17,167 nucleotides of DNA from an uncultured Collinsella sp. (lineage in GTDB: Bacteria > Actinomycetota > Coriobacteriia > Coriobacteriales > Coriobacteriaceae): the NCBI GenBank assembly GCA_900757465.1, contig CAAENY010000140.1:1-17167 (forward strand). Direction: 5' to 3'. Shown piece by piece: positions 1 through 6,629 of the stretch. A program made the translations under genes and the position numbers. Each line of letters starts with the position of its first letter. Positions within the stretch are counted from its first letter, which is position 1. The notes below the pieces were generated by a model that was not told the origin of the DNA, did no database searches, and was given only the letters and a program-made list of their open reading frames with translations.

Positions 1-109
1 CATCCCAAAGTAACGCGCCTTTCGCGGCAAAGCCGCGAAACAGCGACCGGGACACGTATCCCCATCAGCCACGATCTCCGCCCACGCCGACTTCAAGGCC
101 GTAAACGCA
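1..109. other. Left edge, no gene seen
   Basis: No credible reading frame was found. The stretch holds one perfect hairpin, tttcgcggc / gccgcgaaa (20-28 and 32-40) with an AAA loop, and an imperfect palindrome gggacacgtatccc near 49-62. The hairpin could end a gene lying off the left edge, but there is no T-tract after it. Function unknown. Confidence 0.4.
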
Positions 110-253
110 GGGAATCCGGGGGCGTGACGGGGGCTTCTCTCCGGAACATTCCGCAGGACGCAAAGAGGCTCCGCAGCGCGAAGCGCGATGCGGAGCCTCT
201 TTGCATGTCCGAGGACGTTCCGGAGAGAAACCCCGTCCCGCCCCCGGATTCCC
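110..253. repeat. Long imperfect inverted repeat downstream of groEL
   Basis: A 144-bp near-palindrome begins 26 bp past the groEL stop. The outer arms 110-147 and 217-253 pair almost completely, with one mismatch and a 1-nt length difference. A 12 x 12 nt internal loop follows (148-159 and 205-216), then a perfect 16-bp inner stem (160-175 and 189-204) capped by a GCGC-rich loop. As RNA it would be a very stable hairpin and could terminate groESL transcripts, but no clean T-tract follows. Length and internal loop are unlike an ordinary intrinsic terminator. The loop carries TTCCGCAGGA on one side and TGTCCGAGGA on the other, motifs also found in the hairpin at 2436-2663. A MITE-like or structured-RNA repeat is possible. 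Confidence 0.85.
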
Positions 254-279
254 GGTGGGAGTTCTAGACCTTGTCGGCC

Positions 280-1917
280 TTAGTACATACCGCCGCCCTG
301 CTGACCAGCGGTAGCAGCAGCGATAGCGTCCTCAAGCTGAGTGTTCTTGGGCACATCGGAGACGGTGGCCTCGGTGATGAGAATCAGGCTGGCAACAGAA
401 GCAGCGTTCTGCAGGGTGACGCGGCTGACCTTGACGGGGTCGAGGACGCCCATCTCGATCATGTCGCCCCACTCGCCGTTGGCAGAGTTGAGACCCTGGC
501 CGGCAGGCAGCTCGGCAACCTTGTCGACCACGACGGCGCCCTCAAAGCCAGCGTTCTTGGCGATGGTAGCGACCGGAGCGGTCAGAGCCTTCTTGACGAT
601 ATCGACGCCGATCTTCTCCTCGGGATCGTCGATCTCGACAGCATCGAGCGCAGGAGCAGCGTCCATGAAGGCGACGCCACCGCCGGCGACGATGCCCTCC
701 TCGACAGCAGCGCGGGTAGCCTGCAGGGCGTCCTCGACGCGATGCTTAATCTCCTTGAGCTCGGACTCGGTAGCAGCGCCGACCTTGATGACGGCAACGC
801 CACCGGAGAGCTTGGCCAGGCGCTCCTGGAGCTTCTCACGGTCGAAGTCAGAGGTGGTGTTCTCCATCTCACCCTTGATCTGAGCGATACGAGCGTCGAT
901 GGCCTCCTTGGAGCCAGCGCCGCCGACGACGACGGTGTTGTCCTTGGAGATGGTGACGGACTTAGCGGTACCGAGCATATCGGCGGTGATGTCAGCGACC
1001 TTCACACCCAGCTCGTCCAGGGCAGCCTGGCCACCGGTGAGGACGGCGATGTCCTCGAGGATGCGCTTGCGGCGATCGCCGTAGCCCGGAGCCTTGACGG
1101 CGCAGACGTTGAGGGCGCCACGGATCTTGTTGAGGACCAGGGTAGGCAGAGCCTCGCCGTCGATGTCCTCAGCGATGATGAGCAGGCCACGGCCAGCGCG
1201 CTGGACAGCCTCGAGAACGGGCATGATGTCCTGAACGCTGGAGATCTTCTGGTCGGTGATGAGGATGTACGGATCCTTCATCACGGCCTCCATGCGGTCG
1301 TTGTCCGTGACGAAGTAAGCGGAGACATAGCCCTTGTCGAACTGCATGCCCTCGACGGTGTCGATGGTGATGTCGAACGTCTGGGAATCCTCGACGGTGA
1401 TGACGCCGTCCTTGCCCACGACCTCCATGGCCTCGGCGATCTTCTCGCCGACCTCGGGGTCACCGGCAGAGATGGTACCGACGGAAGCAATCTGCTCCTT
1501 GGTCTCGACCGGCTTGGCCTGCTTCTTCATCTCGGCGACGGCGGCGTTGACGGCCTTGTCGATGCCGCGACGGATGGCCAGCGGGTTAGCGCCAGCAGCA
1601 ACGTTGCGCAGACCGTCGTTGACGATGGCCTGAGCGAGCAGGGTTGCGGTGGTGGTGCCGTCACCCACGGTGTCGTTGGTCTTGGTGGCGACCTCCTTCA
1701 CCAGCTGGGCGCCCATGTTCTCGATGTTGTCCTCGAGCTCAATCTCCTTGGCGACGGAAACGCCGTCGTTGGTGATGGTCGGAGCACCGAACGTACGCTG
1801 CAGCGCAACGTAGCGACCCTTGGGGCCCATGGTGACGGTAACGGCATCGGCCAGAGTGTTGACGCCCTTGGCAAGCTTAGCGCGGGCATCGGTGTTGAAC
1901 GTAATGTTCTTTGCCAT
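280..1917 (-). CDS. groEL: Chaperonin GroEL (Hsp60, 60 kDa)
   Basis: ATP-driven folding chamber that works with GroES in the cytoplasm. The 545-residue product has the family's usual length and is intact. The N-terminus MAKNITFNTDARAKLAKGVN is typical. The nucleotide-binding motif GDGTTTATLLAQAIV and the chaperonin signature AAVEEGIVAGGG, preceded by the catalytic-region Asp of the VEDALQATR stretch, are both present. The C-terminus ends GGQQGGGMY, a short version of the Gly/Met tail. An SD (TTTTGGAGG, about 1928-1936) lies 10 nt before the ATG. It is the second gene of the groES-groEL operon, with a 96-bp spacer. The 3' end lies 26 bp from a 144-bp hairpin. A long open frame on the opposite strand spans the whole gene but is a GC-composition shadow. 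Confidence 0.99.
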   Translation of the reverse strand: MAKNITFNTDARAKLAKGVNTLADAVTVTMGPKGRYVALQRTFGAPTITNDGVSVAKEIELEDNIENMGAQLVKEVATKTNDTVGDGTTTATLLAQAIVNDGLRNVAAGANPLAIRRGIDKAVNAAVAEMKKQAKPVETKEQIASVGTISAGDPEVGEKIAEAMEVVGKDGVITVEDSQTFDITIDTVEGMQFDKGYVSAYFVTDNDRMEAVMKDPYILITDQKISSVQDIMPVLEAVQRAGRGLLIIAEDIDGEALPTLVLNKIRGALNVCAVKAPGYGDRRKRILEDIAVLTGGQAALDELGVKVADITADMLGTAKSVTISKDNTVVVGGAGSKEAIDARIAQIKGEMENTTSDFDREKLQERLAKLSGGVAVIKVGAATESELKEIKHRVEDALQATRAAVEEGIVAGGGVAFMDAAPALDAVEIDDPEEKIGVDIVKKALTAPVATIAKNAGFEGAVVVDKVAELPAGQGLNSANGEWGDMIEMGVLDPVKVSRVTLQNAASVASLILITEATVSDVPKNTQLEDAIAAATAGQQGGGMY

Positions 1918-2013
1918 GGTAGGTAATCCTCCAAAAGAAATGTGACTCGCGTCGCCGCTTCCGAGTCCTATGCGACGGGCGCGTTCAAAGACGAATCAGA
2001 GATTCTGACGAGA

Positions 2014-2307
2014 CTAGGCCTCGACGACGGCGTAGATGTCGTCGGCGCGCATCAGCAGATACTTCTCGCCGTCGACCTTGACCTCGTTGCCACCGAACTT
2101 ACCGTAGATGACAACGTCGCCAACCTTGACGTCCATGGGGATGCGCTCACCCTTGTCGTTGACCTTGCCGGCGCCCACGGCAACGATGGTGCCGCGCTGC
2201 GGCTTCTCCTGAGCGTTGCTGGCGATATACAGACCAGAAGCGGTCTTCTGCTCGGCCTCGTCGGGCTTGACCAGAACACGATCTGCAAGCGGCTTCAAAG
2301 ACGACAT
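2014..2307 (-). CDS. groES: Co-chaperonin GroES (Hsp10)
   Basis: Seven-subunit lid of the GroEL chamber. The 97-residue product matches the family length. It starts MSSLKPLADRVLVKP, has a mobile loop (about residues 17-33, EAEQKTASGLYIAS) and ends with GKFGGNEVKVDGEKYLLM then ADDIYAVVEA. A strong SD AAGGAGGA lies at 2315-2322, 7 nt before the ATG. It is transcribed together with groEL. A leader hairpin lies directly upstream of the SD and an AT-rich palindrome further upstream. I looked for a CIRCE operator (TTAGCACTC-N9-GAGTGCTAA) and for a HAIR/HspR site and saw neither in the 150 bp before the start. Confidence 0.99.
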   Translation of the reverse strand: MSSLKPLADRVLVKPDEAEQKTASGLYIASNAQEKPQRGTIVAVGAGKVNDKGERIPMDVKVGDVVIYGKFGGNEVKVDGEKYLLMRADDIYAVVEA

Positions 2308-2329
2308 GCTTGTCTCCTCCTTTTTGGGC

Positions 2330-2348
2330 CGCGTGGTTATGCCACGCG
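2330..2348 (-). promoter_or_regulatory. Leader hairpin just upstream of the groES SD
   Basis: Perfect 7-bp stem cgcgtgg / ccacgcg (2330-2336 and 2342-2348) with a 5-nt loop. Its base ends about 7 nt before the AAGGAGG of groES. It lies in the untranslated leader and could influence mRNA stability or translation at high temperature. That is inference; only the stem and its position are seen. Confidence 0.5.
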
Positions 2349-2414
2349 AATTAACCCTTTTTGTTTGCGTACGCGTTGAATGGTACCCACGAATGGCGGG
2401 TTATACAACACGGA

Positions 2415-2437
2415 GTCAAAAAATCTTATTTTTTGGC
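2415..2437. promoter_or_regulatory. AT-rich palindrome in the groES upstream region
   Basis: gtcaaaaaat-ctt-attttttggc pairs at 9 of 10 positions around a 3-nt centre. On the minus strand it contains TTTTTTGACT, which resembles a -35 element, followed 8 nt later by TATAAC; that spacing is too short for a standard promoter. It could be an operator in the groESL promoter region or a weak hairpin. No CIRCE match. Confidence 0.35.
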
Positions 2438-2663
2438 ACTTAGATTTTCTGAATGCCGGGGGATAACTTAGCGATGCCTCCCGTGTGGCTCCGGAGGGGC
2501 GGGGCGTAAGGTTTCCTGCTCGGGCAGTCCTGCTCGCACGAAGGCCACATTAAGTGGCCTTCGGCTCGTGCGGAACTCGCGATAAACCTTATGCCCCGCC
2601 CCTCCGGAGCCACACGGGAGGCAGGTTAACTAATTCGAGCCCGGCATTCAGAAAAGTCAGTGC
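2436..2663. repeat. Long imperfect inverted repeat upstream of groES
   Basis: A 228-bp near-palindrome. From outside in the arms are: gcact/agtgc (2436-2440, 2659-2663); a perfect 16-bp stem (2445-2460, 2640-2655); an internal loop; a 39-bp stem with a single mismatch (2476-2514, 2584-2622); a second asymmetric internal loop; and an inner hairpin, cgaaggccac / gtggccttcg, around ATTAA (2539-2563). The protein frames that cross it are not credible. It shares loop motifs with the hairpin at 110-253, read on the opposite strand: TTCCGCACGA (complement of 2566-2575) and TGCCCGAGCAGGA (complement of 2514-2526). It could be a MITE-like element, a strong terminator for transcription arriving from the right, or a structured RNA. 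Confidence 0.88.
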
Positions 2664-3228
2664 AGCAAAATGGCGATGCGGATAGCGACATGGGCATGGT
2701 TTTCGCTGCGCGCACGGGTCCCCTGGGGAGCGCCGTGCATTTTTGGGAGTATTCAGCAAGCCAGGACGACTGCATACGCGCCGGACACACCATATTGGTC
2801 CCAAGGATGCCTTCGACCGGCGATTTGAGTCGGCAGGCAAACCCCGCCAGGACAAAAAGGCATGCTTCGCGCCGCGCCGGACCCCAAAATGACGTCGATC
2901 TCCGCAATGCCACCCGACTGCAGCGGCACCGGCAGAGCTCGCGGTGCTGAATACTCCGTTTTTTGAACGGCACGGGCGAGGGTACATCAGGATCAGGAAG
3001 AATATCCCAGCCTTTTTATGCAATCTGTAATGGGAAGTATGCAAAACACCAAGAGGCAGCATTGCTGATGTCCAAATTGAGCGCGCAGGGCAGCGACGCA
3101 TCCGCCCTGCGCCCAAATCCATCAGAGCGGGGACGCTCCTAACAAATCCCCACCGGCAAACAAACGCGACTCGAGCGCTATCCCAAAATAGGCTGTCCGA
3201 GCCGCGCTTAACGGTACGGCATGAATAC
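2664..3228. other. 565-bp intergenic stretch without a credible gene
   Basis: The open frames here are rich in Arg, Cys and Trp, overlap one another on both strands and resemble no family, so I call none of them. Visible structure: a hairpin gcacgg / ccgtgc around a tcccc/gggga core (2713-2739); an exact 13-bp inverted repeat ggagtattcagca (2747-2759, complement at 2945-2957); a direct-repeat pattern CCAGGAC-GCAT-GCGCCGGAC (2761-2786 and 2847-2882); and a perfect 9-bp stem gcgcagggc / gccctgcgc (3083-3091, 3104-3112) that could terminate the amidohydrolase transcript, though without a T-tract. A minus-strand promoter-like pair is listed separately. A small RNA or a decayed repeat is possible. 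Confidence 0.5.
3015..3044 (-). promoter_or_regulatory. Possible minus-strand promoter (TTGCAT-N18-CATAAA)
   Basis: Reading the minus strand, TTGCAT (complement of 3039-3044) is followed after 18 nt by CATAAA (complement of 3015-3020). If active, transcription would run through the structured stretch toward the long hairpin upstream of groES. It might be a distant groESL promoter or start a separate small RNA. Sequence match only. Confidence 0.25.
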
Positions 3229-4872
3229 TTAGCGCTCGTAAATCAAGTTACCTGCCAGGTAGGTGGCCTGAACTTTCGTGGCCTGGAGGTCTTGGGGGTC
3301 GATGGTGAGCGGGTTTTGGTCCAGGACTACCAGGTCGGCATACTTGCCGGGCTCCAAGCTGCCGAGGTTTTGCTCGTCGCCCGCTGCGTACGCGCTACCC
3401 AGGGTGTAGTTGCGCAGGGCCGTTGCTGCATCGATGCGCTCGCTCGGCAACCAGCCGCCCTCGGGCCAGTGGCTTTTGGGGTCCTGGCGCGTGATAGCCG
3501 TGTAGAGCACGTTCATGCTGGTAACAGCTGTTATGGGGCTATCGGTGCCGAAGGCTTGGCGAATGCCGCGCTGCTTATAGGTTGCGAACGGCCACATAAT
3601 GCGGCTGCGCTCCAGGCCCAGATCGCGCTCCGGTCCACCCGGGTCGAGCGTGATATGGCAGGGCTGGCTCGAGGCAACCACGTCGAGCTTGCGCAGGCGG
3701 TCGATGTCCTCGGGCAAGAGGTTCTCCAGATGCTCGAGCGTGTTATGACCGTGCTGGGGCAGGCCGTACAGGTCGGCCGCTTCCTCGAAGATATCCAGCG
3801 CGGCATGAATCGCACCGTCACCAATGACGTGGATGCGCACGGTGTGACCGCGCTCCGCGGCCGCCAGAACCAGTTTGCGCATGCGCTCAGCCGGAACCGT
3901 CAGGCGACCTTGATCGCCCGGGAAGCGCGGGTTGGTATAGGGCTCGGTGAGATAGGCCGTGTGTTCGCTCGACACGCCGTCGAAAAACTGCTTAAAACCA
4001 GGCGCCGAGAGCAGCGCGTTGTTCGCGTAGCGGGTCTGCAGCTCTTCCAAGCGCGATTGGTCATCCAGCAGCGTGGGAAACAAATGGGCGCGGATGCCCA
4101 GCTTGCCGGCCGCCTGCAGTTTGTCGTAGACATCGTCGCGGATAAAGTCGCAGCCCGGCATGGGCATGAGCGACATATCGCATATCGAGGTGATGCCCTG
4201 CTCGGCCATCCGCCTCATTTGATCGGCGTAAGCGCTTGCGATGCGATCCTCGCCCAGCCACTCAAGGCAGCGCGGTAGCAGCTGCATGGCAGCCGCCTCG
4301 TGAGCAATGCCCGTGAGCTCGCCGTTTGCATCCTTGTCGTAGCTGCCGCCCGCTGGCGGCTCGCTGTCGCGCGAGACGCCGAGCGCCTCGAGCGCGCGGC
4401 TGTTGAGCCACAGCGTGTGCCCGTCGCCCGAATACATAACGCAGGGACGATCGGGGAATGCCGCATCGAGCGACGCCTTGGTAGGATGCTCGGGCGGGTC
4501 CCAACGGTAATCGCGCCAGCCCTGTGTCACAACCCAAGCGTCGTCGGGCAGGTCCTGGGAAAACTCGAGCGCATGTTGCACCAGCGCCGCCTCGGACATG
4601 CCCATATCCATGAGCATGTACGGCGAGGAACCGACCGAGGTATGGAAGAAGTGCAGATGAGCGTCATGGAAACCGGGGCAGACAAACTGCTCGCCGTAGT
4701 CGATAACCGGCGTGGCAGCAGGCGCGGCGGCAATCACGTCATCGGACGCACCGACTGCGACGATACGGTCGCCTGCGATGGCAATCGCCAGCTCGCGGGC
4801 GGTATCGATGCCGTCTTGCGCGGTAAAGACGTTCTTGGAGCGGATAATCCGATCGATATGTTGCATGGGCAT
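3229..4872 (-). CDS. Amidohydrolase, Amidohydro_3 / YtcJ-like
   Basis: Metal-dependent hydrolase of the amidohydrolase superfamily, YtcJ-like branch, probably acting on an amide or related small substrate in the cytoplasm; the substrate cannot be told. About 547 residues, normal for the branch. The HxH metal motif is HDAHLH (near residues 69-74). Further metal or catalytic residues fit HVIGDGAIH (about 345), TLEHLENL (about 378) and GTDSPI (about 442). The C-terminus has the usual composite domain (SLEPGKYADLVVLDQNP). The frame stays open upstream to 5607, but that part is antisense to the M20 gene. Starts at 4878, 4872 and 4866 are all possible with weak SDs; I chose 4872 (GAG 6 nt upstream). 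It is divergent from the M20 gene; a role in the same catabolic process is only inference. Confidence 0.9.
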   Translation of the reverse strand: MPMQHIDRIIRSKNVFTAQDGIDTARELAIAIAGDRIVAVGASDDVIAAAPAATPVIDYGEQFVCPGFHDAHLHFFHTSVGSSPYMLMDMGMSEAALVQHALEFSQDLPDDAWVVTQGWRDYRWDPPEHPTKASLDAAFPDRPCVMYSGDGHTLWLNSRALEALGVSRDSEPPAGGSYDKDANGELTGIAHEAAAMQLLPRCLEWLGEDRIASAYADQMRRMAEQGITSICDMSLMPMPGCDFIRDDVYDKLQAAGKLGIRAHLFPTLLDDQSRLEELQTRYANNALLSAPGFKQFFDGVSSEHTAYLTEPYTNPRFPGDQGRLTVPAERMRKLVLAAAERGHTVRIHVIGDGAIHAALDIFEEAADLYGLPQHGHNTLEHLENLLPEDIDRLRKLDVVASSQPCHITLDPGGPERDLGLERSRIMWPFATYKQRGIRQAFGTDSPITAVTSMNVLYTAITRQDPKSHWPEGGWLPSERIDAATALRNYTLGSAYAAGDEQNLGSLEPGKYADLVVLDQNPLTIDPQDLQATKVQATYLAGNLIYER

Positions 4873-4953
4873 CCCCATCTCTGGCAGGAAATTCAACACC
4901 CCCGAGTGTACTCCCCCGCCCTTGTAACAAAACCCCAAGCGGCAAACGGCAAC

Positions 4954-4983
4954 TTTACCAGCCCTAGCGGCAGGTGGCATACT
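4954..4983 (+). promoter_or_regulatory. Possible promoter of the M20 gene
   Basis: TTTACC (4954-4959), 18 nt, then CATACT (4978-4983), about 50 bp before the M20 start. On the opposite strand TTTTGT-N16-TACACT (about 4903-4930) could serve the amidohydrolase. The two genes are divergent and share this roughly 160-bp control region. Motif match only. Confidence 0.35.
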
Positions 4984-5034
4984 GGAGAGAGCCTGTACGA
5001 TTTTGCGATCAACCCAGCAAGGAGCAAATCGATC

Positions 5035-6498
5035 ATGACGAAGACTAAGGCACAGCAGATTATGGCGGCAACCGAGGTTCGCGCGGCAGACGACGTCACC
5101 GCGGCCATCCAAGATATCGCCGCCGAGTTTGAGCCCTATATCATCAAGCAGCGCCGGCACTTCCATAAGCACCCGGAGTTGAGCCTTGCCGAGGAGCGCA
5201 CGACTTCCGACATCGCCAACCAGCTCGACGCCATGAATATCCCCTACGAGCGTCCCCTCAAGACGGGCCTGGTGGCGACCCTTCGCGGCACCGCGCCCGA
5301 CGCCTACCGCGAGGACGGCACGCCGCGCCGCCGCATCCTGCTGCGCGCCGACATCGACGCCCTGCCCGTTACCGAGCAGACCGGCGAGGAGTTTGCCAGC
5401 GTCAACGAGGGCTGCATGCACGCCTGCGGCCACGACTGCCATATCGCCATGATGCTCGGCACGCTGCAGATTCTGCGCCATATGACCGACGACATCCACG
5501 GCGAGATCCGCATCGTCTTCCAGCCCAGCGAGGAAAACGGCCAGGGCGCCAAGCTCATGATCGGCACAGGTGTGCTCGACGGCGTCGATGGCGCCTACGC
5601 CGCGCATATCTGGAGCGAGGTCGATGCCGGCACCGTAAGCTGCGAGCCCGGCCCGCGCATGGCCAACACCGACTGGTTCCGCATCGACGTACGCGGCACC
5701 TCATGCCACGGCGCCATGCCCCAGCGCGGCCACGACGCCGTTATGGTTGCCGCCGAGATCGTCAACGCCTTGCAGACTATCGTTTCGCGCGAGATTAGCC
5801 CCTACGAGCCGGCGGTCATCACCGTCGGCGAGCTGCATGGCGGCACCGCGCGCAACGTTATCGCCGGCACGGCCTACCTCGCCGGCACGGTGCGCACCTA
5901 CGGAGATTCGACCCACGAGGAAATGCCGGAGCTTATGCGCCGCATCGTGGAGCATACCGCGGCAGCTCTGGGCGCCGAGGCAGAGCTCACTGACTACACC
6001 ATCGCCAACTACAAGGTCGAAAACGACGTCGCCTCGAGCGAGCGTTGTCGTCAGGCTGTAATCAAGTGCTTGGGCCCCACCGGCCAAGGCCATTATCGCG
6101 GCACGCTTTCGGGCGAGGATTTTTCGGAGTACCTGCGCCGCGTACCGGGCGTGCTCGCCTTTGTAGGTACGCGCAACCCCAAGATTGGCGCCACGTACGC
6201 CCAGCATTCCTGCTTTTACAAGATTGACGAGACCGTGCTGGCAAAGGGCTCCATGGTGGCCGCCCAGTATGCTATCGACTTTTTGGCCGAGCCCACGCAA
6301 GAGGAGCTCGACGGCCCCGCGATTACCGCGGTCGCCGAAACCAACCCCGATCTGGCCGCCAAGTTGCGCTCTGCCAAGGCGACGACCGCCGAGGCCCGTG
6401 ACGCCATCCATGATGCCCGCACGGCTCGCCATGCCGCAATCAAGGGCATCCACGAAGCCCGCGCTGCTGCACGCCGCGAGGAGAAGCACGACGAGTAA
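5035..6498 (+). CDS. M20D-family amidase/aminoacylase-type metallopeptidase
   Basis: Zinc/manganese hydrolase of the M20D group (hippurate hydrolase, N-acyl-amino-acid or IAA-amino-acid amidohydrolase type), expected to cleave an N-acyl amino acid or small peptide. Exact substrate unknown. 487 residues. RRHFHKHPELS (40-50) and LRADIDALPV (103-112) are family blocks. Metal ligands fit HACGHDCH (C131, H133, H136), the Glu pair of PSEEN (166-167), H191 and H391 in YAQHSCFYKIDE. Core length is normal, but residues about 421-487 form an extra Ala/Arg/Glu-rich, probably helical tail. SD AAGGAG (5019-5024) lies 10 nt before the ATG and fixes the start. The frame is open further upstream, but that part is antisense to the amidohydrolase. 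It is the only plus-strand gene here. Confidence 0.95.
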   Translation: MTKTKAQQIMAATEVRAADDVTAAIQDIAAEFEPYIIKQRRHFHKHPELSLAEERTTSDIANQLDAMNIPYERPLKTGLVATLRGTAPDAYREDGTPRRRILLRADIDALPVTEQTGEEFASVNEGCMHACGHDCHIAMMLGTLQILRHMTDDIHGEIRIVFQPSEENGQGAKLMIGTGVLDGVDGAYAAHIWSEVDAGTVSCEPGPRMANTDWFRIDVRGTSCHGAMPQRGHDAVMVAAEIVNALQTIVSREISPYEPAVITVGELHGGTARNVIAGTAYLAGTVRTYGDSTHEEMPELMRRIVEHTAAALGAEAELTDYTIANYKVENDVASSERCRQAVIKCLGPTGQGHYRGTLSGEDFSEYLRRVPGVLAFVGTRNPKIGATYAQHSCFYKIDETVLAKGSMVAAQYAIDFLAEPTQEELDGPAITAVAETNPDLAAKLRSAKATTAEARDAIHDARTARHAAIKGIHEARAAARREEKHDE

Positions 6499-6543
6499 TC
6501 GATTCGCTGGCATCTCGCAGTCATAGCCACATCGCGATGTCAA

Positions 6544-6585
6544 AGCGGGGGCGGACGTTTCGGCACGTCCGCCCCCGCTCATTTG
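6544..6585. terminator. Strong hairpin between convergent M20 and zinc-ribbon genes
   Basis: Perfect 15-bp stem agcgggggcggacgt / acgtccgcccccgct (6544-6558, 6565-6579) with loop TTCGGC, 45 nt past the M20 stop. T-runs are short on both sides (TTT on the minus strand, CATTTG on the plus). It sits where convergent genes meet, so it could serve both. Confidence 0.75.
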
Positions 6586-6592
6586 TCAGGCT

Positions 6593-6617
6593 CTATTTCT
6601 AGCCCGTCCCCAAATAG
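6593..6617 (-). repeat. Short palindrome with GGGGACGGG core after the zinc-ribbon gene
   Basis: Reading the minus strand, CTATTT - GGGGACGGGCTAG - AAATAG, starting 12 nt after the TAG of the zinc-ribbon gene. It has the same layout as the GGGACAGG palindromes at 9278, 11896, 14148 and 14228: short stem, GGGAC(A/G)GG, a few bases, stem. I treat it as a variant member of that family. The stem is only 6 bp, so this is less certain than the others. Confidence 0.5.
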
Positions 6618-6629
6618 CAGACGGCATGG

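Noticed and set aside
110..253. Ordinary intrinsic terminator as full explanation of the groEL-downstream hairpin
   Set aside because: The arms are much longer than a normal terminator, there is an internal loop and no T-tract; kept as a repeat that may also terminate.
271..1926. Plus-strand frame of 551 residues covering all of groEL in antisense
   Set aside because: It mirrors groEL exactly, is dominated by Asp, Leu, Gly and Val and resembles no protein. Such open antisense frames are expected from the codon use of a GC-rich, highly expressed gene.
2415..2437. CIRCE operator for groESL
   Set aside because: The palindrome is AT-rich with a 3-nt centre and has none of the TTAGCACTC/GAGTGCTAA bases.
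2436..2663. 6S RNA, tmRNA, SRP RNA or RNase P RNA
   Set aside because: None of the conserved bases of these RNAs were seen, and the arms are too perfectly paired.
2589..3122. Minus-strand frames of 177 and 115 residues upstream of groES
   Set aside because: Cys/Arg/Trp-rich composition, overlap with each other and with a long hairpin, no SD that fits and no family resemblance.
4300..5034. N-terminal extension of the M20 protein to 732 residues
   Set aside because: It is antisense to the amidohydrolase and low in family similarity; a good SD marks the start at 5035.
4873..5607. N-terminal extension of the amidohydrolase to 792 residues
   Set aside because: The extra part is antisense to the M20 gene and unlike any amidohydrolase; the family N-terminus begins at MQHIDRIIRSKNVFTAQ.
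5701..6582. Minus-strand frame of 293 residues inside the M20 gene
   Set aside because: Antisense shadow rich in Gly, Ala and Leu, without motifs.
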